Source: Pseudomonadota bacterium (GTDB lineage Bacteria > Pseudomonadota > Alphaproteobacteria > Acetobacterales > Acetobacteraceae). Taken from it: a DNA stretch of 64,000 nucleotides. Below are positions 7,990 to 16,965 of this stretch, piece after piece (within the stretch, counting starts at the first letter, position 1; each line of letters begins with the position of its first letter). The notes beneath the pieces are model-generated. The model was not told where the DNA came from and did not search any database. It saw nothing but the letters and a program-made list of their open reading frames with translations. The DNA is taken from assembly GCA_021849425.1 (NCBI GenBank), contig JAJZSY010000007.1, positions 1-64,000 on the forward strand, in the 5' to 3' direction. The position numbers and the translations under genes are program-made.

Positions 7990-10077
7990 TCACGCCGCGA
8001 CCGACCAGAGCGCGAAGGCGTAGTTCAGCGCGGTCTGTTTCAGCGCGTCGAACCGGCCGGCGGCGCCGGCATGGCCGGCTTCCATGTCGATTTTCAGCAG
8101 CGCCGGCGCGGGGCCGGTGGCAAGCGCGCGCAGCCGGGCGACGAATTTCGCCGGCTCCCAGTAGGTCACCCGCGGGTCGGACAGGCCGCCGGTGCACAGG
8201 ATCGGCGGATAGGCGCGCGCCGCCAGATTGTCGTAGGGCGAGTAGGCGGCGATGGTGTCGTAGGCGGCGGGGTCGGTGATCGGGTTGCCCCATTCCGGCC
8301 ATTCCGGCGGGGTGAGGGGCAGGGTGTCGTCGGAGATGGTGTTCAGCACGTCGACGAAGGGCACCTCGGCGATCACCCCGGCCCAGAGATCCGGCCGCAG
8401 GGTGAAGGCGGCGCCGACCAGCAGCCCGCCGGCCGAGCCGCCCTGGGCGACGATGTTGCCGGCGCGCGCGTAGCCGCCGCCGATCAGCGCCTCGGCGGCG
8501 GCGATGAAATCGGTGAAGCTGTTCATCTTGTGCGCGGCGCGGCCGCCGAGGAACCAGTTCCAGCCCTTCTCGGTGCCGCCGCGGACATGGGCGATGGCGA
8601 AGATCCAGCCGCGATCGACCAGCGAGAGGATCGAGGTGCGGAACCACGGCTCCATCGGGATGCCATAGGCGCCGTAGCCATAGAGCAGCAGCGGAGCCGC
8701 GCCGTCCAGCGCCTGGAAGCGGCGCATCAGCACCGTCACCGGGATCGACGCGCCATCGGCCGCCATGGCGTCGATGCGCCGTGTTTCGTAGCGCGCGGGG
8801 TCGTGGCCGGAGGGGATGTCCTGGGTCTTGCGCAGGATCGCCGTGCGGGTGGCCAGATCGTAGTCGAAGGTCTGGCGCGGGGTGGTGGGCGAGGAATAGA
8901 CGTAGCGGATCGTCCCGCTGTCGTATTCGAGGCCGGGCTCGGCGCGCAGCACATAGGCCGGCTCGTCCTGCGCGATCTCCCATGCGGCGCCGCCATCGCG
9001 CGGGGCGACGATGATGCGGGTGTTCGCCTCGATGCGTTCGAGCCGGACGATGTGGTGTTTCAGCGCGAAGGCGCCGACGAGGTAGCGGCCCGGCCGGTGC
9101 GGCACGAGGTCGCGCCAGTAGGCGCGGCCCGGGGCATCGAGCGGCGCCTCGACCAGCTTGAAATCCACCGCGCCGTCGGCATTGGTGCGGATGACCAGAC
9201 GGTCGCCGGCGTCCTCGACATCGTAGCGCAGGCCCGGCTCGCGCGGGGCGATGAGCGCGGGCGGCGCGGTCGGGTCGTTGCCGGGGATGCGCCAGACCTC
9301 GCTGGTGTCCTGGTTGCCGGCGGAGACGAAAATGGAGCCGCCGGACAGGCTGGTCTCGACGCCGAGGAAGAAGCCGGGATCGGGCTCGGCATAGACCAGC
9401 GTGTCGCTGCCATCGGCGAGGGCGCGGCGGAACACCTTGGTCGGCCGGCCGTGATCGTCGCGGAACACCCAGAAGATGAAGCGCGCGCAGGGCGAGAAGG
9501 TGAAATCGCCGCTGCAGGATTCGATCGGCGGGGTCGTCTCGGCGCCGGTTTCGATCTCGCGGACATGGATGCGATAGACTTCCGACCCTTGCGTGTCTTC
9601 CGCCCAGGCGAGCAGGCGGTGATCGGCGCTATGCGCGACTGCCGGGGCGGAGAAGAAGGCGTGGCCCTTCGCGCGCGCCGGCAGGTCGAGCAGGATTTGT
9701 TCGGCACCGCCGGCACGCGGCGTGCGGGCAATGACCGGGTGCTCGGCGCCGGGATCGTAGCGGCGGTAATAGGCGTACGCGCCGTGCGGTGCGGGCACGG
9801 TGGAGTCGTCGTCGCGGATGCGGCCCTTCATTTCGGCGAGCAGCGTCGCCTGCAGGTCCCTGGTGCCGGCGAGCACGGCGTCGGTATAGGCGTTCTCGGC
9901 GAGGAGATGGGCGCGGATCTCGGGATCGAGGGCGGCGGGGTCGCGCAGCACCGCCTGCCAGTTGGCATCGCGCAGCCAGGCGTAGTCATCGGTCCGCACC
10001 CGGCCGAGCTGCTCGATGCGGACCGGCTTGCGCGTGGCGGCTGGCGGGGTGGGGTGGGGCGCGTTCTGCTCGTTCAT
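7990..10077 (-). CDS. ptrB: oligopeptidase B (S9 family serine peptidase)
   Basis: This cytoplasmic S9A peptidase cleaves short peptides after basic residues. The 695-residue protein has an N-terminal seven-bladed propeller region (about 70-400) after the conserved R-x-D-D-Y-A-W-L-R-D segment at residues 28-37. The alpha/beta-hydrolase domain contains GYGAYG, HVRGGTEKGW, the nucleophile in QGGSAGG, the Asp in GGLSDPRVTYWEP and the His in MEAGHAG near the C-terminus. The HVRGG stretch differs slightly from the E. coli type (GGGELG). It starts 10 bases after hairpin element C and has no clear Shine-Dalgarno sequence, so it may be read through from fhs. Confidence 0.9.
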   Translation of the reverse strand: MNEQNAPHPTPPAATRKPVRIEQLGRVRTDDYAWLRDANWQAVLRDPAALDPEIRAHLLAENAYTDAVLAGTRDLQATLLAEMKGRIRDDDSTVPAPHGAYAYYRRYDPGAEHPVIARTPRAGGAEQILLDLPARAKGHAFFSAPAVAHSADHRLLAWAEDTQGSEVYRIHVREIETGAETTPPIESCSGDFTFSPCARFIFWVFRDDHGRPTKVFRRALADGSDTLVYAEPDPGFFLGVETSLSGGSIFVSAGNQDTSEVWRIPGNDPTAPPALIAPREPGLRYDVEDAGDRLVIRTNADGAVDFKLVEAPLDAPGRAYWRDLVPHRPGRYLVGAFALKHHIVRLERIEANTRIIVAPRDGGAAWEIAQDEPAYVLRAEPGLEYDSGTIRYVYSSPTTPRQTFDYDLATRTAILRKTQDIPSGHDPARYETRRIDAMAADGASIPVTVLMRRFQALDGAAPLLLYGYGAYGIPMEPWFRTSILSLVDRGWIFAIAHVRGGTEKGWNWFLGGRAAHKMNSFTDFIAAAEALIGGGYARAGNIVAQGGSAGGLLVGAAFTLRPDLWAGVIAEVPFVDVLNTISDDTLPLTPPEWPEWGNPITDPAAYDTIAAYSPYDNLAARAYPPILCTGGLSDPRVTYWEPAKFVARLRALATGPAPALLKIDMEAGHAGAAGRFDALKQTALNYAFALWSVAA

Positions 10078-10086
10078 GGGGGCGCT

Positions 10087-10148
10087 ATGCTCTGGTTATC
10101 AACAAGATGGAGCACGACATCCGATCCTGATGGATCGGAACGTGCTCT
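10087..10148 (-). repeat. 3'-hairpin repeat element, copy C
   Basis: Read on the minus strand it starts AGAGCACGT, then TCCGATCC-ATCA-GGATCGGA, then TGTCGTGCT, CATCTTGTTGAT and CAGAGCAT. It begins within the TAG stop of fhs and runs to 10 bases before the ptrB start. It is the same subtype as copy A, sharing the trailer CATCTTGTTGAT. Confidence 0.85.
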
Positions 10149-11820
10149 AGAAAAGCCCGTGGATCGCGCCATCGGCGTCGAGGCCGATCGCCTCGGCGGC
10201 GGGGATGCGCGGCAGGCCGGGCATGGTCATGATGTCGCCGGCGAGCGCGACCACGAAGCCGGCGCCGGCCGAGAGCCGGGCGTCGCGCACCGGCAGGGTG
10301 AAGCCGGTGGGCGCGCCGCGACGGTCGGGGTCGGCGGTGAAGCTGTATTGCGTCTTGGCGACGCAGACCGGCAGGTGGCCGTATCCCTGCGCCTCGAACC
10401 GGGCCAGGCGCTTGGCCGCCAGCGGCGACAGTTCGATGTCGTCGGCGCCGTAGATGCGCTGGGCGATGGTGCGCAGCTTGTGCGGCAGCTTCATGTCGTC
10501 CGGGTAGAGCGGCGCGAAGCGGGCGGATTTCGCCGCGATTGCCTCCATCACCGCCTGGGCGAGATCGGCCGCGCCGGCGCTGCCATCGGCCCAATGGGTG
10601 CAGAAGCAGACCCGCGCGCCGCCATCCTCGTCGAGGGCGGTGCGCAGGGTCTCGCGCTCGGCCTCGGTATCGGTGACGAAGCCGTTGATCGCGACGATCA
10701 CCGGCAGGCCGAAGGCGCGCATGGCGGCGACGTGGCGGCGCAGATTGGCCGCACCGCGCGCGACCGCGCCGGGATTCTCTGCGCCGAGATCGGCCTTGGC
10801 CACGCCGGCATGCATTTTCAGCGCCCGGATCGTCGCGACGACGACGGCGCAGGAGGGGGCGAGCCCGGCCTGCCGGCACTTGATGTCGAGGAATTTCTCG
10901 CCGCCGAGATCGGCGCCGAACCCGGCCTCGGTCACCACGATGTCCGCCAGCTTGAGCGCGGTGCGGGTGGCGATGACCGAGTTGCAGCCATGGGCGATGT
11001 TGGCGAAGGGCCCGCCATGGACCAGCGCGGGCGTGCCTTCCAGCGTTTGTACCAGGTTGGGTTGCAGCGCGTCGCGCAGCAGGGCGGCCATCGCGCCCAC
11101 CGCCTTGAGATCGGCCGGGGTGACGGCCGAGCCGTCCCGCCGCTCGGCGACGACGATGCGGGCGAGGCGGCGTTGCAGGTCGTCGAGATCGCGGGCGAGG
11201 CAGAAGATCGCCATCACCTCGGAGGCGACGGTGATGTCGAATTTCTGCTCGCGGGCGGCGCCGTTCGCGCCGTCGCCGAGGCCGAGAACGGTCTGGCGCA
11301 GCGCGCGGTCGTTCATGTCGATGGCGCGGCGGAAGGCGATCCGGCGGGGGTCGATGCCCAGCTCGTTGCCCCAGTAGACATGGTTGTCGAGCAGGGCGGC
11401 GAGCAGGTTGTTGGCGCTGGTGATGGCGTGGAAATCGCCGGTGAAATGCAGGTTGATCTCCTCCATCGGCCCGATCTGGGCGCGGCCGCCGCCGGTCGCC
11501 CCGCCCTTCTGGCCGAAGCATGGGCCGAGCGAGGGTTCGCGCAGCGCGATCATCGTGCGCGCGCCCGCGGCGCGCAGCGCGTCGCCGAGGCCGATCGAGG
11601 TCGTCGTCTTGCCCTCGCCCGCCGGTGTCGGGCTGATGCCGGCGACGAGGACCAGCGCGCCGTCCGGCCGGTCTTCGAGCGAGCGGATGAAGCCGGCATC
11701 CACCTTGCCCTTGTGGCGGCCATAGGGGATGAGCGCCTCCGCCGGAATGCCGGCGGCGGCGGCGATGTCGCCGATCGGGCGCAGGCTTGCAGCGCGCGCG
11801 ATGTCCAGATCCGAGGCCAT
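10147..11820 (-). CDS. fhs: formate--tetrahydrofolate ligase
   Basis: Fhs makes 10-formyl-THF from formate, THF and ATP. The start at [11 protein letters not shown] (ATG at 11818-11820) is preceded by GGGAGGG and gives 557 residues, the family length; the frame stays open further upstream without support. The P-loop-like [16 protein letters not shown] is at residues 65-80. [14 protein letters not shown] and GGGRAQ follow, with [19 protein letters not shown] and the K-x-H-G-x-x-A-x-x-A-like region also present. Together with purU it points to formate assimilation or recycling. Its stop codon merges with hairpin element C. Confidence 0.96.
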   Translation of the reverse strand: MASDLDIARAASLRPIGDIAAAAGIPAEALIPYGRHKGKVDAGFIRSLEDRPDGALVLVAGISPTPAGEGKTTTSIGLGDALRAAGARTMIALREPSLGPCFGQKGGATGGGRAQIGPMEEINLHFTGDFHAITSANNLLAALLDNHVYWGNELGIDPRRIAFRRAIDMNDRALRQTVLGLGDGANGAAREQKFDITVASEVMAIFCLARDLDDLQRRLARIVVAERRDGSAVTPADLKAVGAMAALLRDALQPNLVQTLEGTPALVHGGPFANIAHGCNSVIATRTALKLADIVVTEAGFGADLGGEKFLDIKCRQAGLAPSCAVVVATIRALKMHAGVAKADLGAENPGAVARGAANLRRHVAAMRAFGLPVIVAINGFVTDTEAERETLRTALDEDGGARVCFCTHWADGSAGAADLAQAVMEAIAAKSARFAPLYPDDMKLPHKLRTIAQRIYGADDIELSPLAAKRLARFEAQGYGHLPVCVAKTQYSFTADPDRRGAPTGFTLPVRDARLSAGAGFVVALAGDIMTMPGLPRIPAAEAIGLDADGAIHGLF

Positions 11821-11963
11821 GAACCCTCCCGTTTTGTAATCTTCAGTTATGTCCGCGCGGCGGGGGGCAGGCAAGGCTCCCGCCGCGCGCCGCGGCAAGG
11901 CTTTCACCCCGCGGCACGCGGCAAGGCTTGCGAGCAGGGGGCAGGCGCCGGTAAATAGCGGCC

Positions 11964-12386
11964 ATGACATTGCCGTTCTCCCTGCCGGCCTGGATGCCGT
12001 CCTGGCTCGGGCTCGTGCTGCTGCTGGTCGGCCTGCTCTATGCGCTGGCGATGCTGGCCATGCCGTTCTCGGTGTTCGGCGTGAAATCGCGGCTGGAGGC
12101 GATCGAGGAGCAGCTTGAGCAGGTGCAGGAGGAGCTGCGCATCCTGACCATGCGCCTGCCCGAGCCGCTGCGCGGCGTCACGGTGGACGAGGGGCTCTAC
12201 GATCCGCTGCCGCGCGCCGCCGCCGGCCAGGAGCGCGTGGCGCGCCGCCCGACCGCCGCCGCGCCGCCGCCCGAGACGGTGCGGCCGGCGCCGCGCGCGC
12301 CGATCGGGCGTGAGATTCCGCCGCCGCCGCGCGCCGCCGCGCCGCGCGGCACCCCGCCACGGCGGATCGAACCGCGGCTCGACTAG
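11964..12386 (+). CDS. hypothetical single-pass membrane protein with coiled coil and Pro/Arg-rich tail
   Basis: The 140-residue protein has one hydrophobic segment (about residues 14-36, [19 protein letters not shown]). A short charged coiled-coil stretch follows ([20 protein letters not shown], about 43-62), and then a Pro/Ala/Arg-rich disordered tail. I do not recognise the family. It lies between fhs (divergent) and the agmatinase gene, 28 bases before it on the same strand, so the two may be co-transcribed. Confidence 0.65.
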   Translation: MTLPFSLPAWMPSWLGLVLLLVGLLYALAMLAMPFSVFGVKSRLEAIEEQLEQVQEELRILTMRLPEPLRGVTVDEGLYDPLPRAAAGQERVARRPTAAAPPPETVRPAPRAPIGREIPPPPRAAAPRGTPPRRIEPRLD

Positions 12387-12414
12387 GCCGCGAGCCGGCT
12401 GCTAGCCTCCGCCC

Positions 12415-13329
12415 ATGAGCCAGTTTCAGGGCGGCGACGCGCCGACATTCGCGACTTTTCCCACCTTTCTCGGAACCGGGCGCCGCGCGCCTGACGCGGC
12501 CCATGTGGTGGCGGGGATTCCGCTCGATCTCGGCGTGACCAACCGGGCCGGCGCGCGGTCCGGCCCGGCGGCCATCCGTGTCGCCTCGCGCATGCTGGCG
12601 GGGAACCATCATCCGCACTACCGCGTCATGTTCGATGAGATGGACCTTGCCGATGCCGGGGATTTCGCCATCGCCCTCGGCGACCTGAAGGAAAGCCTCG
12701 CGCTGATCGAGGCGCAGGCGGCGGGGATCGGCCATCTGATCGCGCTCGGCGGCGAGCACGGCATCACCCTGCCGCTGCTGCGCGCGCTGGCGACGGCGCG
12801 CGGCGGACCCGTCGGGCTCGTGCATTTCGACGCCCATGCCGATACCTGGGCGGAGAATTTCGGCCAGGCCTACAGCCACGGCTCGGTGTTCTACCACGCG
12901 CTGAGGGAGGGGCTGGTCGATCCGCGGCGGATGATCCAGATCGGCATCCGCTCGCCGCTGCTCAACGAGGCGCAGGACTGGACGCTGGCGCAGGGGGTGA
13001 CGGTCCTTTCGGCGCAGGACGTGCACGAGCAGGGGGTGGAGCGCGTCGCCGAACGCATCCGCACGGTGGCGGGGACGGGGGCGACCTATCTCAGCTTCGA
13101 TATCGACTGCCTCGATCCCGCTTTCGCGCCGGGCACCGGCACGCCGGAAATCGGCGGGCTGGCGTCGTGGCAGGCGCAGGCGCTGCTGCGCCGGCTCGGC
13201 GGGATCGATTTCGTCGGCATGGATCTCGTCGAGGTCGCGCCGGCCCATGACGTCAGCGAGATCACCGCGCTCGCCGGGGCGACCATGGTGTGGGAGTATC
13301 TCGCGCTGCTCGCCTCCCAGGGGCGCTGA
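12415..13329 (+). CDS. speB: agmatinase-family ureohydrolase
   Basis: This enzyme is a binuclear-manganese hydrolase of guanidino compounds to urea plus an amine. The 304-residue protein has the metal motifs GGEHGITLP, VHFDAHADTWAEN and SFDIDCLDPAFAPGTGTPE. The loop NRAGARSGPAAIR near the N-terminus and SHGSVF are typical of agmatinases and guanidinobutyrases. Agmatine is the likeliest substrate, but guanidinobutyrate or guanidinopropionate cannot be excluded. It is convergent with the TPR protein gene, with a strong hairpin between them. Confidence 0.85.
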   Translation: MSQFQGGDAPTFATFPTFLGTGRRAPDAAHVVAGIPLDLGVTNRAGARSGPAAIRVASRMLAGNHHPHYRVMFDEMDLADAGDFAIALGDLKESLALIEAQAAGIGHLIALGGEHGITLPLLRALATARGGPVGLVHFDAHADTWAENFGQAYSHGSVFYHALREGLVDPRRMIQIGIRSPLLNEAQDWTLAQGVTVLSAQDVHEQGVERVAERIRTVAGTGATYLSFDIDCLDPAFAPGTGTPEIGGLASWQAQALLRRLGGIDFVGMDLVEVAPAHDVSEITALAGATMVWEYLALLASQGR

Positions 13330-13335
13330 GGCGAA

Positions 13336-13363
13336 AGGCCCGGCATCGGGCGATGCCGGGCCT
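13336..13363. terminator. bidirectional hairpin terminator between speB and the TPR gene
   Basis: A perfect 13-base inverted repeat, AGGCCCGGCATCG / CGATGCCGGGCCT, is separated by only 2 bases, so the real loop will take some stem bases. It sits 6 bases after the speB stop and 28 bases from the stop of the opposing gene. On the minus strand it is followed by TTTCGCC. Confidence 0.6.
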
Positions 13364-13391
13364 GGAAGGTCGGGCGTTCAGACGCGCGGGA

Positions 13392-14201
13392 CTACCAGTT
13401 GTTGTCGGGGTCGAAATCGCCGCCGCCGGCATCGCCGCCGTCCCAGCCGGGATTGCCGAGCAGGCCGTCGTCACGATCCGGCGGCATGCCGCCCGGATCG
13501 CCGCCATTGGGGTCGATCATCGGCGCGCCGCCATGGCCGCCGGCCAGACCGTCGATGATGCGTTCGCCGGCGGCGAAGCCGGCGCCGGCGGCAAGGCCGG
13601 TCATCAGCGAGCTGCCGAGTCCGCCGCCGCCGAAGCCGCCGCCCATGCCGCCACCGGGTGCGCCATAGGGCGGGGCACCGTTCGGCGGCATGCCGCCGGG
13701 TCCATAGCCGGGCGCGCCGGGCCACGGGGCCTGCATCGCGCGGCGGCGGCTGTTGCCGAGCCAGCGGACCAGCAGGAACAGCACCACCAGCCCGCCGATC
13801 ACCAGCACCGCCGGATGGATATGCGCGCCGCCGCGCACGGCGGCGGGCGCGGCCGGGGCGGCGGCGAGATGCGCCTTCAGCGCGGCGACGCGGCCGGGAT
13901 CGGCGAAGGGCAGGCCGGGCGCGTAGGTTTCGGCGCGGGCGAGCGAGGCGCGCGCGGCGGCGATGCGGCCGGTCGCGTCCTCCGCCTCGGCCTTCAGATA
14001 CCAGGCGACGCCGCTTTGCGGGTGGGCGCGCAGCGCGCCGCGCAGGTCGGCCAGCGCCGTGTCGGCATGGCCGCCGGCGATCAGCGCCTGGATTTGCTGC
14101 GGCGTGGGCGATGCGGCATGCGCCGGGGCGAGGGACAGGCCAGCGCCCGCGAACAGGAGCGCGGCGAGCAGGATGGTGCGAACGATCTTCAACCCCTTCA
14201 T
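13392..14201 (-). CDS. exported TPR-like membrane protein with glycine-rich C-terminus
   Basis: The 269-residue protein has a signal peptide (MKGLKIVRTILLAALLFAGAG, cleavage probably after AHA near 30). A two- to three-helix TPR-like repeat region (about 33-110, with GVAWYLKAEAEDATGRIAAARASL) follows. Then come an Ala/Pro spacer, a transmembrane segment (about 128-146) and a Gly/Pro/Met-rich tail that ends in acidic DPDNNW. This layout resembles hypothetical proteins with a TPR followed by a glycine-rich tail. I cannot assign a function. GGAGGT lies 7 bases before the ATG. Confidence 0.72.
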   Translation of the reverse strand: MKGLKIVRTILLAALLFAGAGLSLAPAHAASPTPQQIQALIAGGHADTALADLRGALRAHPQSGVAWYLKAEAEDATGRIAAARASLARAETYAPGLPFADPGRVAALKAHLAAAPAAPAAVRGGAHIHPAVLVIGGLVVLFLLVRWLGNSRRRAMQAPWPGAPGYGPGGMPPNGAPPYGAPGGGMGGGFGGGGLGSSLMTGLAAGAGFAAGERIIDGLAGGHGGAPMIDPNGGDPGGMPPDRDDGLLGNPGWDGGDAGGGDFDPDNNW

Positions 14202-14360
14202 AGGGACCTCCGCGGGCCGGTGGTGATGGAGGAGATGCGCCAGCCCGTATGGCCGATATAGGCAAAGGCGGCGGCGAATCACAGATCCGTGCGCCGGCTC
14301 TCGACAGCGCCGCGGCGGGCGGCGAGACTGGCGCCGACCCGCAGAGGAGAGCCGACCCCG

Positions 14361-15728
14361 ATGACCGACCACGCGCCAGCCCCGCCCACGCTCGAAACGC
14401 TCGCCCGCGACCTCGCGGCGGGGCGCACCACCGCCGCCGCCCTGGTCGAGGACTGCCTCGCCGCGATCGCCGATCCGGCGGGGGACGGGGCGCTGGCGTT
14501 CATTTCGGTCGATGCGGCGGGGGCGCGGGCGGCGGCTTCGGCGTTCGACGCGATGCGCGGCACCGGCATGGCGCCCTCGCCCTGGGCCGGCATCCCGATC
14601 GCGGTGAAGGACCTGTTCGACGTCGAAGGCCAGGAGACCCGCGCCGGCTCGAAGGTGCTGGCCGGAAGCGGGCCGGCGGCGCGGGATGCGCCGGCCATCG
14701 CCCGGCTGCGGCGGATGGGGTTCGTGCCGATCGGCCGCACCAACATGACCGAGTTCGCCTATTCCGGCATCGGCACCAACCCGCATCACGGCACGCCGTC
14801 GGCGCGCTGGCGGCGCGAGGGGAAGCGGATTCCGGGCGGCTCGTCCTCGGGCTCGGCGGTCGCGGTGGCGGCGGGGATGGCGCATGCCGGCATCGGCACC
14901 GATACTGGCGGGTCGTGCCGGATTCCGGCCGTGTTCAACGATCTCGTCGGGTTCAAGCCGACGGCGCGGCGGATTCCGCGCGAGGGGGTGGTGCCGCTGT
15001 CCTCCTCGCTCGATTCGGTGGGGCCGCTGGCGCGCTCGGTGGGCTGCTGCGCGCTGCTCGATTCGATCATGGCGGGCGCGCCGGAGGCCCCGCCGGCGCC
15101 GGCGTCGTTGGCCGGGCTGCGGCTCGCTGTGCCGGGCGATGTCGCGCTCGATGCGCTGGACGATGTGGTCGCCGCCGGGTTCGACGCGGCGCTGCGCCGG
15201 CTTTCGGCGGCCGGGGCGCGGATCGAGACCATCGCGATGCCGGAATTCGCCGAGGTCGCGACGCTGAATGCGCGCGGCGGGCTGACGGCGGCCGAAAGCC
15301 ATGCCTGGCACCGCGCGCTGCTGGAGCGCGGGGCGGATGCGTATGACCCGAGGGTGCTGGCGCGGCTGCGCCGGGGGGCGGAGCTTTCGGCGGCGGATTA
15401 CATCGACCTGCTTTCCGGCCGCGCCGATCTGGTGGCGCGGGCGCGGGCGCGGCTCGCCCCGCATGACGCGCTGCTGATGCCGACCGTCGCCATCCTGCCG
15501 CCGACGATCGCGGAGATGGACGACGATGCGGCCTTCACCGCCGCCAATCTGCGGGTGTTGCGCAACCCGACGCTGATCAACATGATCGATGGCTGCGCGA
15601 TCTCGCTGCCGCTCAACGCGCCGGGTGAGGCGCCGGTGGGGCTGATGGTCTGCGGCGCGGCGGAGACCGACCGGCGGATTTTCGCCATCGCCGCCGCGAT
15701 CGAGGCGCTCGGCCTGAACCAGCAATAA
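14361..15728 (+). CDS. amidase signature family hydrolase
   Basis: The 455-residue protein has the Ser-cisSer-Lys triad of the amidase signature family. The lysine is in AVKDLFDVEG (Lys83), the cis-serine in IPGGSSSGSAVAVA (about 158-170), and the nucleophile in GIGTDTGGSCRIP (Ser185). Upstream frame extension to 14289 is possible, but a GAGGAG site favours the ATG at 14361. It is followed after 28 bases by the FAH-family gene on the same strand. Substrate unknown; the pairing with a FAH gene suggests catabolism of an amide whose acid product is then processed, which is inference. Confidence 0.85.
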   Translation: MTDHAPAPPTLETLARDLAAGRTTAAALVEDCLAAIADPAGDGALAFISVDAAGARAAASAFDAMRGTGMAPSPWAGIPIAVKDLFDVEGQETRAGSKVLAGSGPAARDAPAIARLRRMGFVPIGRTNMTEFAYSGIGTNPHHGTPSARWRREGKRIPGGSSSGSAVAVAAGMAHAGIGTDTGGSCRIPAVFNDLVGFKPTARRIPREGVVPLSSSLDSVGPLARSVGCCALLDSIMAGAPEAPPAPASLAGLRLAVPGDVALDALDDVVAAGFDAALRRLSAAGARIETIAMPEFAEVATLNARGGLTAAESHAWHRALLERGADAYDPRVLARLRRGAELSAADYIDLLSGRADLVARARARLAPHDALLMPTVAILPPTIAEMDDDAAFTAANLRVLRNPTLINMIDGCAISLPLNAPGEAPVGLMVCGAAETDRRIFAIAAAIEALGLNQQ

Positions 15729-15756
15729 GACGGGAACCATGGGGGAGATGACGAGG

Positions 15757-16932
15757 ATGACCGACGCGATCCGTGTGGATGACGTGCTGCCCGAGGATGC
15801 CGGGCGGGCGACCCTTGCCGGCCGCGCCTTTCTGCCCGGCGCGGGGCCGGTGGTGGTGGTGGTGCGCGGCGCCGAGCTGGTCGACATCACCAGCCGCGCG
15901 GTGCCGACCGCCTCGGCGCTGTTCGCGCTCGACGATCCCGCCGGGCACGCAAGCGCCGCGGCGGGGCGGACGATCGGGCGGGTGGATGAAATTCTCGCCA
16001 ACAGCGACGAGGCGCGGCGCGATCCGTCACGCCCCTGGTTGCTCGCGCCGGTTGATTTGCAGGCGGTCAAGGCGGCGGGGGTGACGTTCGTGGTCAGCCT
16101 GCTGGAGCGGGTGATCGAGGAACAGGCGCGCGGCGCGCCGGAGAAGGCGCGGGAGATCCGCGCCGATCTCGACCGGCTGATCGGCGCCGACCTGCGCGCG
16201 CTGCGCCCCGGCTCGGCGCAGGCGATGGCGGTGAAGGCGGCGCTGATCGAGCGCGGCCTGTGGTCGCAATATCTGGAGGTCGGCATCGGGCCGGACGCCG
16301 AGATCTTTACCAAGGGCCAGCCGATGAGCGCGGTGGGGTTCGGCGCGCATGTCGGCGTCCATCCGCGTTCCACGTGGAACAATCCGGAGCCGGAGGTCGT
16401 CGTCGCGGTGTCGCCAGCGGGGCGGATCGTGGGGGCGGCGCTCGGCAACGACGTCAATCTGCGCGATTTCGAGGGCCGCTCGGCGCTGCTGCTCGGCAAG
16501 GCGAAGGACAACAACGCGAGCTGCGGCCTCGGCCCGTTCGTGCGGCTGTTCGATGACGGGTTCACGATCGAGGATGTCCGCCGCGCCCGGCTCGACCTGA
16601 CGGTGGAGGGGGCGGACGGGTTCCGGCTCGAGGGGATGAGCTCGATGACCGAGATCAGCCGCGACCCGGTCGAGCTGGTCGAGGCCGCCGCCGGGCCGCA
16701 TCACCAGTATCCGGACGGGTTCGTGCTGATGCTGGGGACGATGTTCGCGCCGATCCAGGACCGCGACCGGCCGGGCGAGGGCTTCACCCACAAGGATGGC
16801 GATCTCGTCACCATCGCCTCTTCCCGGCTGGGGCGGCTGCGCAACCGGGTGCGGCCGTGCCCGGACTGCGCCCCCTGGAGCTTCGGCGCGCTTGACCTGA
16901 TGCGCAGCCTCGCCGCCCGCGGGCTGCTCTGA
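15757..16932 (+). CDS. FAH-family protein, possible sugar-acid (2-keto-3-deoxy-pentonate) dehydratase
   Basis: The 391-residue protein belongs to the long fumarylacetoacetate-hydrolase family. Its visible core is GIGPDAEIFTKGQPMSAVG, then STWNNPEPEVVVAVSP, then ALGNDVNLRDFEGRSALLLGKAKDNNASC, giving the metal-binding Glu/Glu/Asp set. Proteins of this length include the C. crescentus XylX type that dehydrates 2-keto-3-deoxy-D-xylonate. A 2-keto-3-deoxy-L-arabonate-dehydratase-like gene lies 1 kb downstream, which supports a sugar-acid role. Three in-frame ATGs (15739, 15748, 15757) are possible; GGGGAG is best spaced for 15757. Confidence 0.72.
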   Translation: MTDAIRVDDVLPEDAGRATLAGRAFLPGAGPVVVVVRGAELVDITSRAVPTASALFALDDPAGHASAAAGRTIGRVDEILANSDEARRDPSRPWLLAPVDLQAVKAAGVTFVVSLLERVIEEQARGAPEKAREIRADLDRLIGADLRALRPGSAQAMAVKAALIERGLWSQYLEVGIGPDAEIFTKGQPMSAVGFGAHVGVHPRSTWNNPEPEVVVAVSPAGRIVGAALGNDVNLRDFEGRSALLLGKAKDNNASCGLGPFVRLFDDGFTIEDVRRARLDLTVEGADGFRLEGMSSMTEISRDPVELVEAAAGPHHQYPDGFVLMLGTMFAPIQDRDRPGEGFTHKDGDLVTIASSRLGRLRNRVRPCPDCAPWSFGALDLMRSLAARGLL

Positions 16933-16965
16933 TCGGCGCCAGGCGGCCGGTTCAGCGCGGCCGGT

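Noticed and set aside
8071-11958. A 1295-codon open frame on the plus strand opposite ptrB and fhs
   Set aside because: It runs antisense to two clearly recognised enzymes, and its composition (Gly/Arg/Asp-rich with no motifs) is that of a high-G+C shadow frame.
13392-16565. A 1057-codon minus-strand frame spanning the TPR gene and the amidase/FAH region
   Set aside because: Only the last 269 codons, after a good ribosome site at 14201, look like protein. The rest is antisense to two recognised plus-strand genes.
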